The notes beneath the pieces were generated by a model. It ran no database searches. It had not been told where the DNA came from and saw only the letters and a program-made list of their open reading frames with translations. From Coriobacteriia bacterium (lineage in GTDB: Bacteria > Actinomycetota > Coriobacteriia > Coriobacteriales > Eggerthellaceae), in the NCBI GenBank assembly GCA_030540225.1, contig JAUNWQ010000006.1:1-47230 (forward strand): a DNA stretch of 47,230 nt, in the 5' to 3' direction. Shown one piece after another: positions 1-8,639 of the stretch. Within the stretch, counting starts at the first letter, position 1, and every line of letters begins with the position of its first letter. The position numbers and the translations under genes were made by a program.

Positions 1-2
1 CG

Positions 3-146
3 CAACTGTCACACTTGGTTGGCTCAACTGGCGAAAACTATATTGGCATTAACAAGGGGGGCCGCGCGCGCTACGAGACCCTGGCCGAGCACAGGAGGAG
101 GCTCGGGTACCCGGTCCCGCCGTTCGCCGCGCAGCAGGCGCAGTAG
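3..146 (+). CDS. C-terminal end of an unidentified protein (cut by window edge)
   Basis: A reading frame open from the first bases of the window ends at TAG 144-146 and gives 47 residues with a coding look (…GSTGENYIGINKGG… then YETLAEHRRRLGYPV). The start lies outside the window. I do not recognise the family; the Gly-rich GENYIGINKGG stretch and the basic helix after it are the only visible landmarks. It could also be a remnant, since the neighbouring DNA (147-303) holds no other convincing gene. Frame choice rests on composition only. Confidence 0.35.
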   Translation, partial: QLSHLVGSTGENYIGINKGGRARYETLAEHRRRLGYPVPPFAAQQAQ

Positions 147-303
147 AATGGGCTCGGGCAGGTACAAGATTCCTGCCGCAGTCCCCAACCCCTATTTTTT
201 CACCAAAGCCGCCTTGTTTTCCGCCACGGGACTTGGCACGGAGCTCAAGCTGCAATCGGACGCCGGGTAATCGGGATGCCGACGCCTCGTTCAACGAAAA
301 CGA

Positions 304-729
304 TCAGCTTACCGCGAGCAGTGCGAGAGCCTGTCGAGCGTCAACGCGCTTGCAGCAAGAAGCGCGAAAGGCCTTTTCATCACGGGAAACGATGTAGTCG
401 CATCGAGCGTTTTCCGCAGCAGCCCTCACCAGCGCGTCCTCGTAATCGGGTTCGTTGGAGCAAAGGGCGCCATCAACCACGCAAAGAGTCAGCTCGACGA
501 CCTCGAACGAAGCTCTCATTTGGGAAATCACCTTCCGAGCAGTCGGCTCGTCCCCATAATGTCTATTGAATATGTAGTAGACATCTTTCAGAGACGACGC
601 CAGAAGCAGCGCCCGCCCGTCGCCTCGAGCGATAATCTCACGGAAGAGCTCGGCGGCGAAGCCATGCTGAGGGCGAGCGGGAATAACGAGATCGAGCAGG
701 ACATTTGTATCGAAGAAAAACTTAGACAT
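304..729 (-). CDS. PIN-domain ribonuclease toxin (VapC-like)
   Basis: A 141-residue protein with the layout of a PIN-domain nuclease: the N-terminal strand carries FFFDTNVLLD with the first acidic residue at D7, the middle has the EPDYEDAL motif (D95, E97), and the third acidic position is in IVSRDEKAF (D117). These residues normally bind the metal in an RNA-cutting active site. The ATG overlaps the last codons of the upstream antitoxin gene by 8 bases, which indicates translational coupling. The expected role is a toxin that cleaves RNA (often tRNA or rRNA) when its partner is lost; the actual target cannot be read from sequence. All three acidic positions are present, so it is probably active. 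Confidence 0.85.
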   Translation of the reverse strand: MSKFFFDTNVLLDLVIPARPQHGFAAELFREIIARGDGRALLLASSLKDVYYIFNRHYGDEPTARKVISQMRASFEVVELTLCVVDGALCSNEPDYEDALVRAAAENARCDYIVSRDEKAFRASCCKRVDARQALALLAVS

Positions 730-1000
730 AGCGCTGACTCACCAGTTCGCGATCATCGTCAGGAGAGTCACCGCATAACCAAGGAATATCAGGAAGCGAA
801 TCTATTGTGCTCAGCAAATCCTCGGCTGCCGCAATCGCGTCGTCGTCCTTTCTTTGAACGGAAAACGAGATCTCGCCATCAGAGGGCATAGAAATACTCA
901 GCGTGTCGCCAATCTGCACGCCAAAGCGCTTTCGCCATTCGGACGGCAAAACAACCGCGGCACTATTCCCGTTTCGAATAACCGAGCATGTAGCATTCAT
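722..1000 (-). CDS. MazE/AbrB-type antitoxin
   Basis: A 92-residue protein starting MNATCSVIRNGNSAAVVLP, the swapped-hairpin AbrB/SpoVT DNA-binding fold typical of MazE and VapB antitoxins, followed by an acidic C-terminal tail (KDDDAIAAAEDLL…DSPDDDRE) that would wrap the toxin. Two in-frame ATGs lie upstream of or next to the AGGAGG; the one chosen sits 6 bases after AGGAGG, while the ATG at 1006 abuts it and is unlikely. It is the first gene of a two-gene operon with the PIN toxin and should repress its own promoter through the dyad at 1028-1044. Confidence 0.85.
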   Translation of the reverse strand: MNATCSVIRNGNSAAVVLPSEWRKRFGVQIGDTLSISMPSDGEISFSVQRKDDDAIAAAEDLLSTIDSLPDIPWLCGDSPDDDRELVSQRYV

Positions 1001-1027
1001 GGCCATCCTCCTAAGCTCGTCAGTACC

Positions 1028-1044
1028 GTATAGACACACTATAC
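1028..1044 (-). promoter_or_regulatory. Toxin-antitoxin promoter with operator dyad
   Basis: On the minus strand there is an extended -10 element, TGGTATAGT, 30-40 bases before the antitoxin start. It is overlapped by a perfect inverted repeat GTATAG-N5-CTATAC. Such a dyad on the -10 box is what is expected for autorepression by an AbrB-type antitoxin. Confidence 0.5.
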
Positions 1045-1164
1045 CACATCGAAATGATCCCCCTTCGCTCTGATGGTGATGATTTTGGAAGTGATCAGGT
1101 GCAAAGCCTCATTGCCGACCTTAAGAATGAACTGTCGGGTAGGAATAAGTGACGCTCAAACGCA

Positions 1165-1203
1165 AGAGGGACCCAGTTCAGCGTGAATGAACTGGGTCCC
1201 TCT
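1165..1203. terminator. Strong hairpin, probable bidirectional terminator
   Basis: A perfect 16-bp inverted repeat (AGAGGGACCCAGTTCA and its complement) around a 7-base loop. It lies 148 bases beyond the helicase stop and about 165 bases before the antitoxin start. Minus-strand RNA would run into TTGCGTTTG after it. Bases 1045-1164 and 1204-1350 show no gene. Confidence 0.6.
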
Positions 1204-1350
1204 CTATTTGCCCCAGATGGAACGATCTACGCACGACCATTCCACCTGACGCTCTACCGTTGCCGCCAGAGTCTGCTTAGTGGCGCCTCCGCTTGCTCGC
1301 AATGCTCCTGCTCGCCCGCACGCCCCTGCTTGTCAGCGGCGCCTCACTTG

Positions 1351-2877
1351 CTAGTGGCGCTTCTGCTTCTTCTCGAAGTTGCGGCGCTCGCCGAAAGAGC
1401 GCACGTCGTTCATGTTGGAAGGGCGCTTCTTGTTGCGTTTGGAAGCGGTCGCCGCGGCGCCCTTGTTGCCCGACGGCTTGCTCGTGCGATGCGACTCACC
1501 GCGCTTGCCCTTCGAGTCGCCGCGCCTGCCGCCCTCGTTGCGCTTGTCGCCGCGCGAGCCGCCGCGTCCGCCGCGACCCTCGAACTCATCGCGCCCGCCG
1601 CGACCGCGCTTGTTGTCGCCGAACTTCGCCGCACGACGCTCAGCGCGGTTGGCGAACTCGCCAGCCCCGCGTCCATCGCGCTTGCGACCAGCGCTGTTGC
1701 GGCTCGAGCCACCGCGGCCCTTGTTCTTGCGGTTCAGCAGGTCGGGATCGAGGTCGTACGTCTCGAGCCCCATGAAAGGAATGTCGCGATCGATGAGCTT
1801 CTCGATGTCGACCAGAAGGCGGCGCTGATTGGGGCTCACGAACGAGATAGCGTAGCCATGCTCGCCCGCGCGGCCCGTACGGCCGATGCGGTGCACGTAG
1901 TCTTCGGGGCAATCGGGAAGGTCGAGGTTGATGACGTAGTCGACGCTCGGCACATCGATGCCGCGAGCGAGCACATCGGTCGCCACGAGGATGTTCGCCT
2001 TGCCGCGGCGGAACTTGTCGAGCGCACGACGGCGCGCACCCACCGACTTGTCGGAATGGATGGATTCCGCCTGGTAGCCGTCATCGTTCAGCGCCTTCGC
2101 GAAATCCTCGGCACGGTTGCGCGTGCGGGCGAACACGATCACGCGCTCGTGGCCCTTCTCCTCGAGCACCGCGCGAAGGAGCTCGGGCTTCTTGTCCTGC
2201 TTGATCGGCATCATGTACTGGTCGACGGTCTTGGCCGTCTCGCCCTTGTGCGCGATTTCCACCACGGCGGGGTTCTTGAGCAGGTTGCCGAGGTTCTTCT
2301 GGATGGACTCGTCGATCGTCGCCGAGAAGAGAAGCGTCTGACGCTCGTCGGGCGTGGCCTCGACGATGGTGGTCACATCGGGAAGAAAGCCCATGTCAAG
2401 CATACGGTCCGCCTCGTCGAGCACGAGCGTCTGCACGCCGGAGAGATCAACGACCTCGCGCTTCATAAGGTCGTTCAGACGGCCGGGCGTGGCGATGAGC
2501 ACATCAGTGCCGCGGCGAATCTCCTTGATTTGCGGGCCGTAGGGCGCACCACCGAAGACAGTCGTCACGAACTGCCCGGTGCAGCGCGCGATCTTCATGG
2601 CCGTGAAAGCGATCTGCTGCGCGAGCTCGCGCGTGGGCGAAACCACGAGCAGGCGCGGCGGACGGTTGTGGCTGCGGTCACGCGGCATGCGGGAAAGGAC
2701 GGGAAGCAGGAAGGCTGCCGTCTTGCCGGTGCCCGTGCTCGCAGCGGCGATGAGGTCGCGGCCGGTCAAAACGATGGGGATAGCCTGCTCCTGAACGGGC
2801 GTGGGCTCATCGTAGCCCAGGCGTGCAACCGCATCGAGGGCGTTATCGGACAGGCCAAGGCTGGCAAAGTTTTCCAT
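1351..2877 (-). CDS. DEAD-box ATP-dependent RNA helicase
   Basis: A 508-residue helicase of the DEAD-box group (RhlE/CsdA-like). The Q motif (GYDEPTPVQEQAIP, about 21-34), Walker A ASTGTGKT (46-53), PTREL (81-85), DEAD (154-157) and SAT (184-186) are in order, and the second RecA domain shows the ARGIDVPSVD and HRIGRTGRAG motifs. From about residue 380 the tail is low-complexity and rich in Arg, Gly and Lys, typical of RNA-chaperone tails. It would unwind structured mRNA or rRNA in the cytosol. The 260-base gap upstream may be a long 5' leader, which is common for cold-regulated helicases; the ribosome site is only AAGAAAAGAG. The symbol is withheld because several paralogous subfamilies exist. 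Confidence 0.95.
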   Translation of the reverse strand: MENFASLGLSDNALDAVARLGYDEPTPVQEQAIPIVLTGRDLIAAASTGTGKTAAFLLPVLSRMPRDRSHNRPPRLLVVSPTRELAQQIAFTAMKIARCTGQFVTTVFGGAPYGPQIKEIRRGTDVLIATPGRLNDLMKREVVDLSGVQTLVLDEADRMLDMGFLPDVTTIVEATPDERQTLLFSATIDESIQKNLGNLLKNPAVVEIAHKGETAKTVDQYMMPIKQDKKPELLRAVLEEKGHERVIVFARTRNRAEDFAKALNDDGYQAESIHSDKSVGARRRALDKFRRGKANILVATDVLARGIDVPSVDYVINLDLPDCPEDYVHRIGRTGRAGEHGYAISFVSPNQRRLLVDIEKLIDRDIPFMGLETYDLDPDLLNRKNKGRGGSSRNSAGRKRDGRGAGEFANRAERRAAKFGDNKRGRGGRDEFEGRGGRGGSRGDKRNEGGRRGDSKGKRGESHRTSKPSGNKGAAATASKRNKKRPSNMNDVRSFGERRNFEKKQKRH

Positions 2878-3137
2878 GTAAGACTCTTTTCTTCAGTTGC
2901 CACGTTCCATCGCCCCTTGCGATGCGAATCCGTGGGCGCACCCGCTCCCAGCGGCGTGCATTTGCGCTTGAGGCGAGCCGCTTTCCAATTCATAGGCGGT
3001 AAAAACGCGCAGCTCGAAGCCGCCGCGGATATGCGCAAATAAGAAAAGAGAAAGATTTTCGCTTGAAGCGACTGTCCATTATGCCGCTTCATTCCAACGT
3101 GCGCGCGCATCGGCACGGGAAATCCACACCGCGGGGG

Positions 3138-4793
3138 TTATTTCCTGCGCCAGATGCTGATGATGAGCCAAATCGACAGAACGAGCGAGCCGAAGTATCC
3201 GAAGAACGACAGCAGCGGCACCCCGAGAAAGCGCGGCTCCATCGTGGTCCCCGCCATCAGGCTCGAACCCACGAACAGACCCGCGATCACCATCGCAATC
3301 GCCACGCGGTTGATCATGCGCGAAAGATGCGCAAGCGGCGCCTCAGAGCCGAGCACTTCCATGTTCATCTTCAGCTGGCCGCGCGTGAGCATCTTGAGCG
3401 CCTCGCCGGAATACGACGCCGCGTCGAGCGTGCCGCGACCTGACGAGTACATCGCGCGCGCAAGGTCCTCAAGCGCGTCGCGAATCTCTTCGCGCGTGCC
3501 TTTCTTGCCCTTGATGTGGGCGTTTATGATTGCGACGATATTCTGGTTGGGAATATAGGGCGCCACCGTGCCCTCGATGGTCACGATGCCGCGCGACACG
3601 CTCGTGACCGACGCGGGCAGCATCACGTTGCACGATCGCGTGAGCTGCATGATGTCGCTCAAGAACTGGCCCACGTCGATCTCGGCCACATCGCACGAGC
3701 CGTAGTCCTCGAGCAGCAGGTCGAGGTCGGCGAGAAAACGCGCATGATCGATGGCCGCATTGTCCTTTTTCGCCGCGAACCGCATGAGCGCATCCTTGAG
3801 CGCGCGCGGGTCCTTAAGCCCCACGGCCTCAATGATGTCGCCGAACCCCGCGCGGTCGCGTGCCGACAGGCGGCCCATGTTCCCCAAATCGATGTAGACG
3901 ATCCGCCCATCGCGAATGATCACGTTGCCCGGATGCGGGTCGGCGTGGAAGAACCCGTGGTCGAGAATCTGCGTCGCGTAGTTGTCGAGCATCTTCGACC
4001 CGATTTCCTCCAGGTCGTACCCGTTAGCCACCAGCCGGTCCGCATCGCCGATGGGAATACCGTCGACATATTCCATGACCAGGACGAACTCGCTGCACAG
4101 CTCGGTGTAGACCTTCGGGCATGCGACGAAGACGCAGTCGCGGTTGAGCTCGGCGAACTCGGCGAGGTTCGCCGCCTCGCGCCGAAAGTCAGTTTCCTCC
4201 AGAAATGTTGCCCACATTTCCTCGACCACGGCGCGCACGTCAAGCATCTGCTCGCCCTTCATGTACCTCGAGGCGCGACGGGCGAGCATTCGCATGATGT
4301 CGATGTCGAGCGCCATCGTGGCCTTCACGCCAGGGCGCTGAATCTTGATGGCGACCGACTCTCCCGAGGTCAGGACCGCGCGGTGAACCTGGGCAAGCGA
4401 TGCGCTGCCGAGCGGCTTCGAGTCGATCTCGGCGAAGATTTCCTTGCGACGGCCGCCGAACTCCTCGTCGAGCGCCGCGAGCATCTCATCGAACGGCAGC
4501 GGATCGCATTCCGTTTGAAGCTTGGTAAGCTCCTCGCAAAATACCTTGGGAAGGATTTCCGAACGCGTCGAGAGCGTCTGACCGATCTTCACAAAGCTCG
4601 GGCCCAAGTCCTCGAGCATCGCGCGGAACTCTTCGGGCGTGAAGCCCTCGAGGGCACGATGCTTGCCGACGATGCCGATGATTTCGCGCATGCGGCGGCG
4701 ACGGGACTTGGAGTTGAGCCCGAAACGGCCCTCGGGGTCGGCGTCGGCCCCGGGGGCGAAAAAGTGCCTGAGCAGTGTATTGTCTTCGGCCAT
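3138..4793 (-). CDS. ABC1/AarF/UbiB-family atypical kinase
   Basis: A 551-residue member of the ABC1/AarF/UbiB family. It has the family-specific KxGQ motif (FVKIGQTLSTR, about 68-77), the Ala-rich loop (ASLAQVHRA), the nucleotide-binding Lys in VAIKIQRPG, EYVDG, the catalytic loop HADPHPGNV and the metal-binding DLG. Two C-terminal hydrophobic segments (about 495-548) anchor it in the membrane. Relatives support isoprenoid lipid or quinone synthesis with ATPase rather than protein kinase activity; menaquinone would be the likely lipid here, but that is inference. It follows the phasin-like gene by 23 bases on the same strand with no clear ribosome site of its own. Confidence 0.93.
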   Translation of the reverse strand: MAEDNTLLRHFFAPGADADPEGRFGLNSKSRRRRMREIIGIVGKHRALEGFTPEEFRAMLEDLGPSFVKIGQTLSTRSEILPKVFCEELTKLQTECDPLPFDEMLAALDEEFGGRRKEIFAEIDSKPLGSASLAQVHRAVLTSGESVAIKIQRPGVKATMALDIDIMRMLARRASRYMKGEQMLDVRAVVEEMWATFLEETDFRREAANLAEFAELNRDCVFVACPKVYTELCSEFVLVMEYVDGIPIGDADRLVANGYDLEEIGSKMLDNYATQILDHGFFHADPHPGNVIIRDGRIVYIDLGNMGRLSARDRAGFGDIIEAVGLKDPRALKDALMRFAAKKDNAAIDHARFLADLDLLLEDYGSCDVAEIDVGQFLSDIMQLTRSCNVMLPASVTSVSRGIVTIEGTVAPYIPNQNIVAIINAHIKGKKGTREEIRDALEDLARAMYSSGRGTLDAASYSGEALKMLTRGQLKMNMEVLGSEAPLAHLSRMINRVAIAMVIAGLFVGSSLMAGTTMEPRFLGVPLLSFFGYFGSLVLSIWLIISIWRRK

Positions 4794-4816
4794 GAGGAAA
4801 CCGTGGCGGCGCGGCG

Positions 4817-5416
4817 CTAGGCCGTGGGGACGCCTTCGCCCTCGGGGGCCTCGCCTGCGTCTGCAGCAGGTTCCGCAACAACCTCACCTGCGACGACTTC
4901 CGCAGCCGGCGCCTCGGCAGAAGCGGCATCCCGCTGAGCGTTCAGAGCCGCAGCCTCGTCGAGCACGGAGCGCGCGCTGTTGGCGACCGCCTCCACCGCA
5001 GTGCCCACCGCGGCTACTGCCGTCGCACACGCGGTCTTCGCTTCGGCGATGGGATTCGGCTCCGCAGCCGTGTCCGATGCCGATGCGGCGTTCGCGGCCT
5101 TCAGCTTCTCGGCCGCCGCCTCGGCGTCCTTCGCGTTGGCGGTATCCGCCATTTCGCGCACGATGTTGGCGAACTCGACGCGCTCGTCGGGCGACATCAT
5201 GGACATGCGCGCCTCGATGGTGTCGCGGCGAATGGATGATTCGAGATTCGATGCGCGGTGCTTGAGCTCGGTGTTGATCTGCTTGCCCTGCTCAACCGTC
5301 ATCTCTCCGCGAGCAACAAGCTGGTCGACCAGCTCTTTGCCCTTTTCGGCGCCAATAGCAACCGCACCGATGCCTGCCAGGAAAATACCTTTGAAACCGT
5401 CTCCGAGTGTAGCCAT
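4817..5416 (-). CDS. Phasin-like / PHA granule-regulator-type protein
   Basis: A 199-residue protein. The first 60 residues resemble the short phasin domain: a hydrophobic helix (GIFLAGIGAVAIGAEKG), then KELVDQLVARGEMTVEQGK, the pattern seen in the PhaF/PhaP group. The rest is a long Ala/Glu helix with many heptad-like positions, so coiled-coil or lipid-surface binding is likely. A clean AAGGAGG precedes the ATG. It is directly upstream of the AarF-type kinase, a pairing I associate with many actinobacteria; a joint role at the membrane is inferred. True storage-granule function is not shown by anything else in the window. Confidence 0.7.
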   Translation of the reverse strand: MATLGDGFKGIFLAGIGAVAIGAEKGKELVDQLVARGEMTVEQGKQINTELKHRASNLESSIRRDTIEARMSMMSPDERVEFANIVREMADTANAKDAEAAAEKLKAANAASASDTAAEPNPIAEAKTACATAVAAVGTAVEAVANSARSVLDEAAALNAQRDAASAEAPAAEVVAGEVVAEPAADAGEAPEGEGVPTA

Positions 5417-5578
5417 GATGGCCTCCTTATCCCTCAGATGGACGTGCCGCGCGGCGACACGCGCTACTTATTCATAATGCCGCATTTGGGGAGAAAGGGC
5501 AAACCCAGGAGGAAAAACGTTGCCATGGTGTAAAAAGCCCGAGCTACAACGACGGCAGAAAGAAGCACAGTGGGATTT

Positions 5579-5661
5579 CGTGTATCTTGAATACACGATT
5601 TTGCTGAAAAACGTGTACTTTGAATACACGATTTTCTATAATATCCTGTACTCCAAGTACA
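5579..5661. repeat. Palindrome array A: three inverted repeats at 33-bp period
   Basis: Three dyads begin at 5579, 5612 and 5645, exactly 33 bases apart. Their form is CGTGTAT-N5-ATACACG, CGTGTAC-N5-ATACACG and a weaker TGTAC-N5-GTACA. The A/T-rich spacer ATTTTGCTGAAAAA joins the first two. The array ends 20 bases before the DUF4143-type ATPase gene. A TATAAT box sits between dyads 2 and 3. A two-unit copy lies at 9978-10029. Confidence 0.85.
5637..5642 (+). promoter_or_regulatory. Probable -10 box of the DUF4143-type ATPase
   Basis: TATAAT lies 40 bases before the chosen ATG and between the second and third palindromes. The second palindrome (5612-5630) would cover the -35 position, so a protein bound there should block RNA polymerase. 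No good -35 hexamer is visible. Confidence 0.45.
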
Positions 5662-5681
5662 CATTTTTAATGCGAGGCAAT

Positions 5682-7052
5682 ATGAGAAGAGCCATCGAAA
5701 CAACCATCGAAACCTGGGCAGCGAAAGATTTCAGCCGCCCGCTGTTGATCCGCGGCGCTCGCCGCGTTGGCAAAACGCATGTCGCTGAAACCGTCGGCAG
5801 GCGAATTGCCGGCGACGCCTTCGTAAAACTCGACTTCCAAACCGATCTCAAGCTCATCGAGCCCCTGTTCGACGGCCCGACCGACGACGTCGACGGCATC
5901 ATGGCGCGCATCGCCGACTACAAACGCATGCCCATAGAAAAAGAATCCGCCTTCATCCTACTCGACGAGGTTCAATTGTGCGAGCGCGCTTTGAACTCCC
6001 TGCGATTCTTCTCTGGTTCGGGTTGGCGCATCTGTGCGACAGGAAGCCAGCTCGGCGTTGCAACACGCAAGCGCAGGCTCCCCTTCCCCAGCGGAGTCCG
6101 CCAAGAAACCATGCATCCCATGACGTTCGAAGAGTTTCTCTGGGCGCTTGGCGAAGAACACATGGCAGAGGCGATTAGAACCCACGCGCAAACGCTTGAA
6201 CCATATGCATCCCATCACCTTGCAACGCGTTATTTCCGCCTTTACCAAGCAATCGGAGGAATGCCGGCGGCAGTTTCCGCATATCTGCAGCAGCAATCGA
6301 TTGATGACGCGCGCATCGAGCAGCGCGAAATTGACCAAACGTACACTGCCGACATGACCGACCCCGACAATGGCATCAGCGGCATTGCAGCGCGCAAAGT
6401 GTGGAAGTCGATTCCGGCGCAGCTCATGCGTTCGTCCACGAAGAAGTTCAAGTATTCGGAAGTTGAACGGGGCGGGCGGCGCGCGAAATTGATGGAGCCC
6501 CTTGAATGGCTCGAAGGAGCAGGAGTTATCTCCTTAAACGAAATGACCGAATGCGTTGCCGCCCCTCTGATTCCGTTCGATGAAGAGGAGGGCAGCTTTT
6601 TCAAAGTCTATCTAGCGGACACGGGGCTTATGTTCTACAAGCTTGGGATAAACCCACGGCTTTGGCTCGAAGCGGAAGAGCTCGGTGCTGTGATTGCCTC
6701 TTCCGATTTCAAGGGCGCATTGGCGGAGAATTCCACGGCGCAAGCCTTCTCGTCCAACAATCTCCAAACGTACTATTGGACGCCGCCGAGTTCTTGGAAG
6801 GCAACGGGCGAGCTGGACTTTCTCCTTCAAACCGACCGCATGGAAGTAATCCCCGTGGAAGTCAAGTCCGCGCGAAACGTACGGGCGAAAACGCTGGCCT
6901 CGTTCATGGAGAAAGCGCATTCCCCCTACGCATACATTCTTTCGGGGAATGACTTTTCGCGCAGCGAAACCGAGTTCGGGAACGAGCTGCGGCATATGCC
7001 CCTCTACGCCGCCTACTGCCTCGACGAGGGATTTTTGCGCAACGAGCTTTAA
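5682..7052 (+). CDS. AAA_14/DUF4143-type ATPase with PD-(D/E)XK-like C-terminus
   Basis: A 456-residue protein with an N-terminal AAA ATPase domain (Walker A GARRVGKT at 25-32; Walker B FILLDEVQ at 91-98) and a C-terminal DUF4143 region. That region carries a restriction-nuclease-like constellation: E350, D379 in GELDFLLQ and E393/K395 in PVEVKSARN. The family is abundant in gut bacteria but its function is not established; DNA binding or mobile-element defence are proposals only. The start at 5682 is preceded by GAGG at a 4-base gap. The frame is open upstream to 5520, but that part merely translates the palindromes, so I exclude it. Lower GC upstream and the flanking gene debris suggest an acquired gene. 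Confidence 0.85.
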   Translation: MRRAIETTIETWAAKDFSRPLLIRGARRVGKTHVAETVGRRIAGDAFVKLDFQTDLKLIEPLFDGPTDDVDGIMARIADYKRMPIEKESAFILLDEVQLCERALNSLRFFSGSGWRICATGSQLGVATRKRRLPFPSGVRQETMHPMTFEEFLWALGEEHMAEAIRTHAQTLEPYASHHLATRYFRLYQAIGGMPAAVSAYLQQQSIDDARIEQREIDQTYTADMTDPDNGISGIAARKVWKSIPAQLMRSSTKKFKYSEVERGGRRAKLMEPLEWLEGAGVISLNEMTECVAAPLIPFDEEEGSFFKVYLADTGLMFYKLGINPRLWLEAEELGAVIASSDFKGALAENSTAQAFSSNNLQTYYWTPPSSWKATGELDFLLQTDRMEVIPVEVKSARNVRAKTLASFMEKAHSPYAYILSGNDFSRSETEFGNELRHMPLYAAYCLDEGFLRNEL

Positions 7053-7075
7053 CGCGGCCGAGCGGAGCCAGCACG

Positions 7076-7240
7076 CTATGCGCGATTTCGAAGGGCATTG
7101 CAAAACGGGGTCGCGGGGAGCGCTGCGTCCTCAACCGTCACTGGGATGTCGCGCACCGCATCGTAGTTCGCCGTATCCGTTGGGGTGGAAACAACATAGA
7201 AGACGCGATTTCCTGGCGTGCCGGAGAACATGTCGCTCAT
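7076..7240 (-). CDS. Possible small gene or gene remnant (54 aa)
   Basis: A short frame with good codon composition begins MSDMFSGTPGNRVFYVV and ends CNALRNRA. It lies downstream of the AlbA_2 gene on the same strand. I see no ribosome site, and the protein looks like an internal piece of something larger, so a remnant is more likely than a real small gene. Family not recognised. Confidence 0.3.
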   Translation of the reverse strand: MSDMFSGTPGNRVFYVVSTPTDTANYDAVRDIPVTVEDAALPATPFCNALRNRA

Positions 7241-7311
7241 GTCGGTTTCCGCGGCGCACGTTGGTTTTTAAATGCTTCAAGGTTTTGCCCGATTCCCGCC
7301 GACAAGGGTTT

Positions 7312-8619
7312 TCAAGATATCTCGGCGCGGCGATACCGCGTGCTCCTCCCTGCCCCCTCGCGTTGGATAAGGCCCTTGTCGTCCAGGTGGGAGAGGATTC
7401 TGATTGCCATGGTCTGGGAAACGCCAAGCGACTGTTCGATGTCGCTGCGCTTCACGACGGGATTGCTTTCGAACAGCCGGTACGCCCTCTTCTCGGAGTC
7501 CGTCAACCCGTTAAGCTCGGGGCGGTCGACGCCGTCGTAGTTCAGATTGGGCAAGGTGACCTTGAAGGCGTTGGGCGTCGTTTGGATGACCGGCTGCCTC
7601 CCGGTGCCGTCGTAGCATTCGTTAATCTTTGGGATGCCCGTCCCGTACGCCTCGATGAGCTTCAGGCGGTAGAAAACCTCCGCCAACCGCTTGTTCCGCG
7701 GGATGGAGATGCCGAGGGCGATATCGTCCGCCGAAACGCCTTTCACCAACCCCCCGAGCGTGACGAACTCGATTCTGTCGTCGAAGATGTTGATGAGGGC
7801 GGGCCCGCTCAGCGCGTAGTCCCTGTGGACGATGGTGTTCAGCAGCGCCTCGCGGATGGCTTCCTCGGGATAGTCCGGCATGTCGATCCGCTTCAGCCCC
7901 TTGAACTCCGAGCGAAGCCGGTTGAACCGGTTGATGTACTCGTACGCGCCGTCCAGCTGCCTCAGCACAGACCCGCTCAGCTCACACCTATCGCGGAACA
8001 CCGACTTCTTCCTCCCCTGGAACACAGCGAGCTTCACGGTATGCGGGCATTGGTCGGACAAGAGGAGCGCCAAGTTGGTGTGCACGCCATCCTCGGTGAC
8101 AAGGCCGAGCGTACGCCGCTTTCCCTCCCCAAACGTCAGCCCCGCCTCCCCGAACGCCGTCTCCGCTTCGCTGAAAGAGAGGCTCTGCTCGAGCGATCGG
8201 GCACTCTCGTAGCTCCCCCCATCCGCTTCCCTGATCATCTGCAGTATGGCCGCCTCAGAAGCGGGCACGGAGGACGGACCCTGGCGAACGTAGACGCCTG
8301 CCGGACGGATGCCCTTGTCTGCAAGATAGTACGGGCGGGAAGTTCCTTTTTGAACCTCAATGGCGATGATGGTTTTGTTCTCGACTTCCCGCGCGCTGCA
8401 CGACACGTGCATCGTCACGTCGGGTTTGATGGCGTCGCGAAGCGCGTTTTGCGCGCGAAGGATGGTCTTGTCGACATCGTCGACGCCTACGACCCTTCCC
8501 GAATCGTCGACGCCGACGAAGACGGTGCCCCCGTCCGTGTTCGCGAAGGCGACGACGGTCTTTTTGATGTCGTCGACGTACGCTTCCTTGAACTCGGTCG
8601 ACTGATCTTCTCTTCTCAT
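7312..8619 (-). CDS. AlbA_2 (Schlafen-like) domain putative transcriptional regulator
   Basis: A 435-residue protein of the divergent-AAA/AlbA_2 group. The N-terminus reads QSTEFKEAY…VVAFANTDGGTVFVGVDD, the standard opening of this domain; the centre has the ATP-grasp-like YPEEAIREALLNTIVHRDY block and GTGIPKI. The C-terminal 60 residues form a winged helix (VKRSDIEQSLGVSQTMAIRIL). Members are usually annotated as ATP-binding transcriptional regulators and are common in accessory regions; some Schlafen-fold relatives act in defence. The ATG has GGGAG 8 bases upstream. The phased half-sites at 8640-8685 in its promoter region suggest autoregulation. Confidence 0.85.
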   Translation of the reverse strand: MRREDQSTEFKEAYVDDIKKTVVAFANTDGGTVFVGVDDSGRVVGVDDVDKTILRAQNALRDAIKPDVTMHVSCSAREVENKTIIAIEVQKGTSRPYYLADKGIRPAGVYVRQGPSSVPASEAAILQMIREADGGSYESARSLEQSLSFSEAETAFGEAGLTFGEGKRRTLGLVTEDGVHTNLALLLSDQCPHTVKLAVFQGRKKSVFRDRCELSGSVLRQLDGAYEYINRFNRLRSEFKGLKRIDMPDYPEEAIREALLNTIVHRDYALSGPALINIFDDRIEFVTLGGLVKGVSADDIALGISIPRNKRLAEVFYRLKLIEAYGTGIPKINECYDGTGRQPVIQTTPNAFKVTLPNLNYDGVDRPELNGLTDSEKRAYRLFESNPVVKRSDIEQSLGVSQTMAIRILSHLDDKGLIQREGAGRSTRYRRAEIS

Positions 8620-8639
8620 CTTCTCATCTCCCTTCTCTA

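Noticed and set aside
1183-3042. 619-codon open frame on the plus strand
   Set aside because: It runs antisense to the DEAD-box helicase, is Ala/Arg/His-rich and shows no family motif; long antisense frames are common in high-GC DNA.
3516-4820. 434-codon open frame on the plus strand
   Set aside because: Antisense to the AarF-type kinase; composition typical of a complementary strand.
5579-5661. CRISPR array
   Set aside because: Only three dyads, with similar rather than unique spacers, and no cas genes; it fits an operator array better.
5520-5681. Longer start for the DUF4143-type ATPase
   Set aside because: The extra residues only translate the palindrome array, and a ribosome site exists at the inner ATG.
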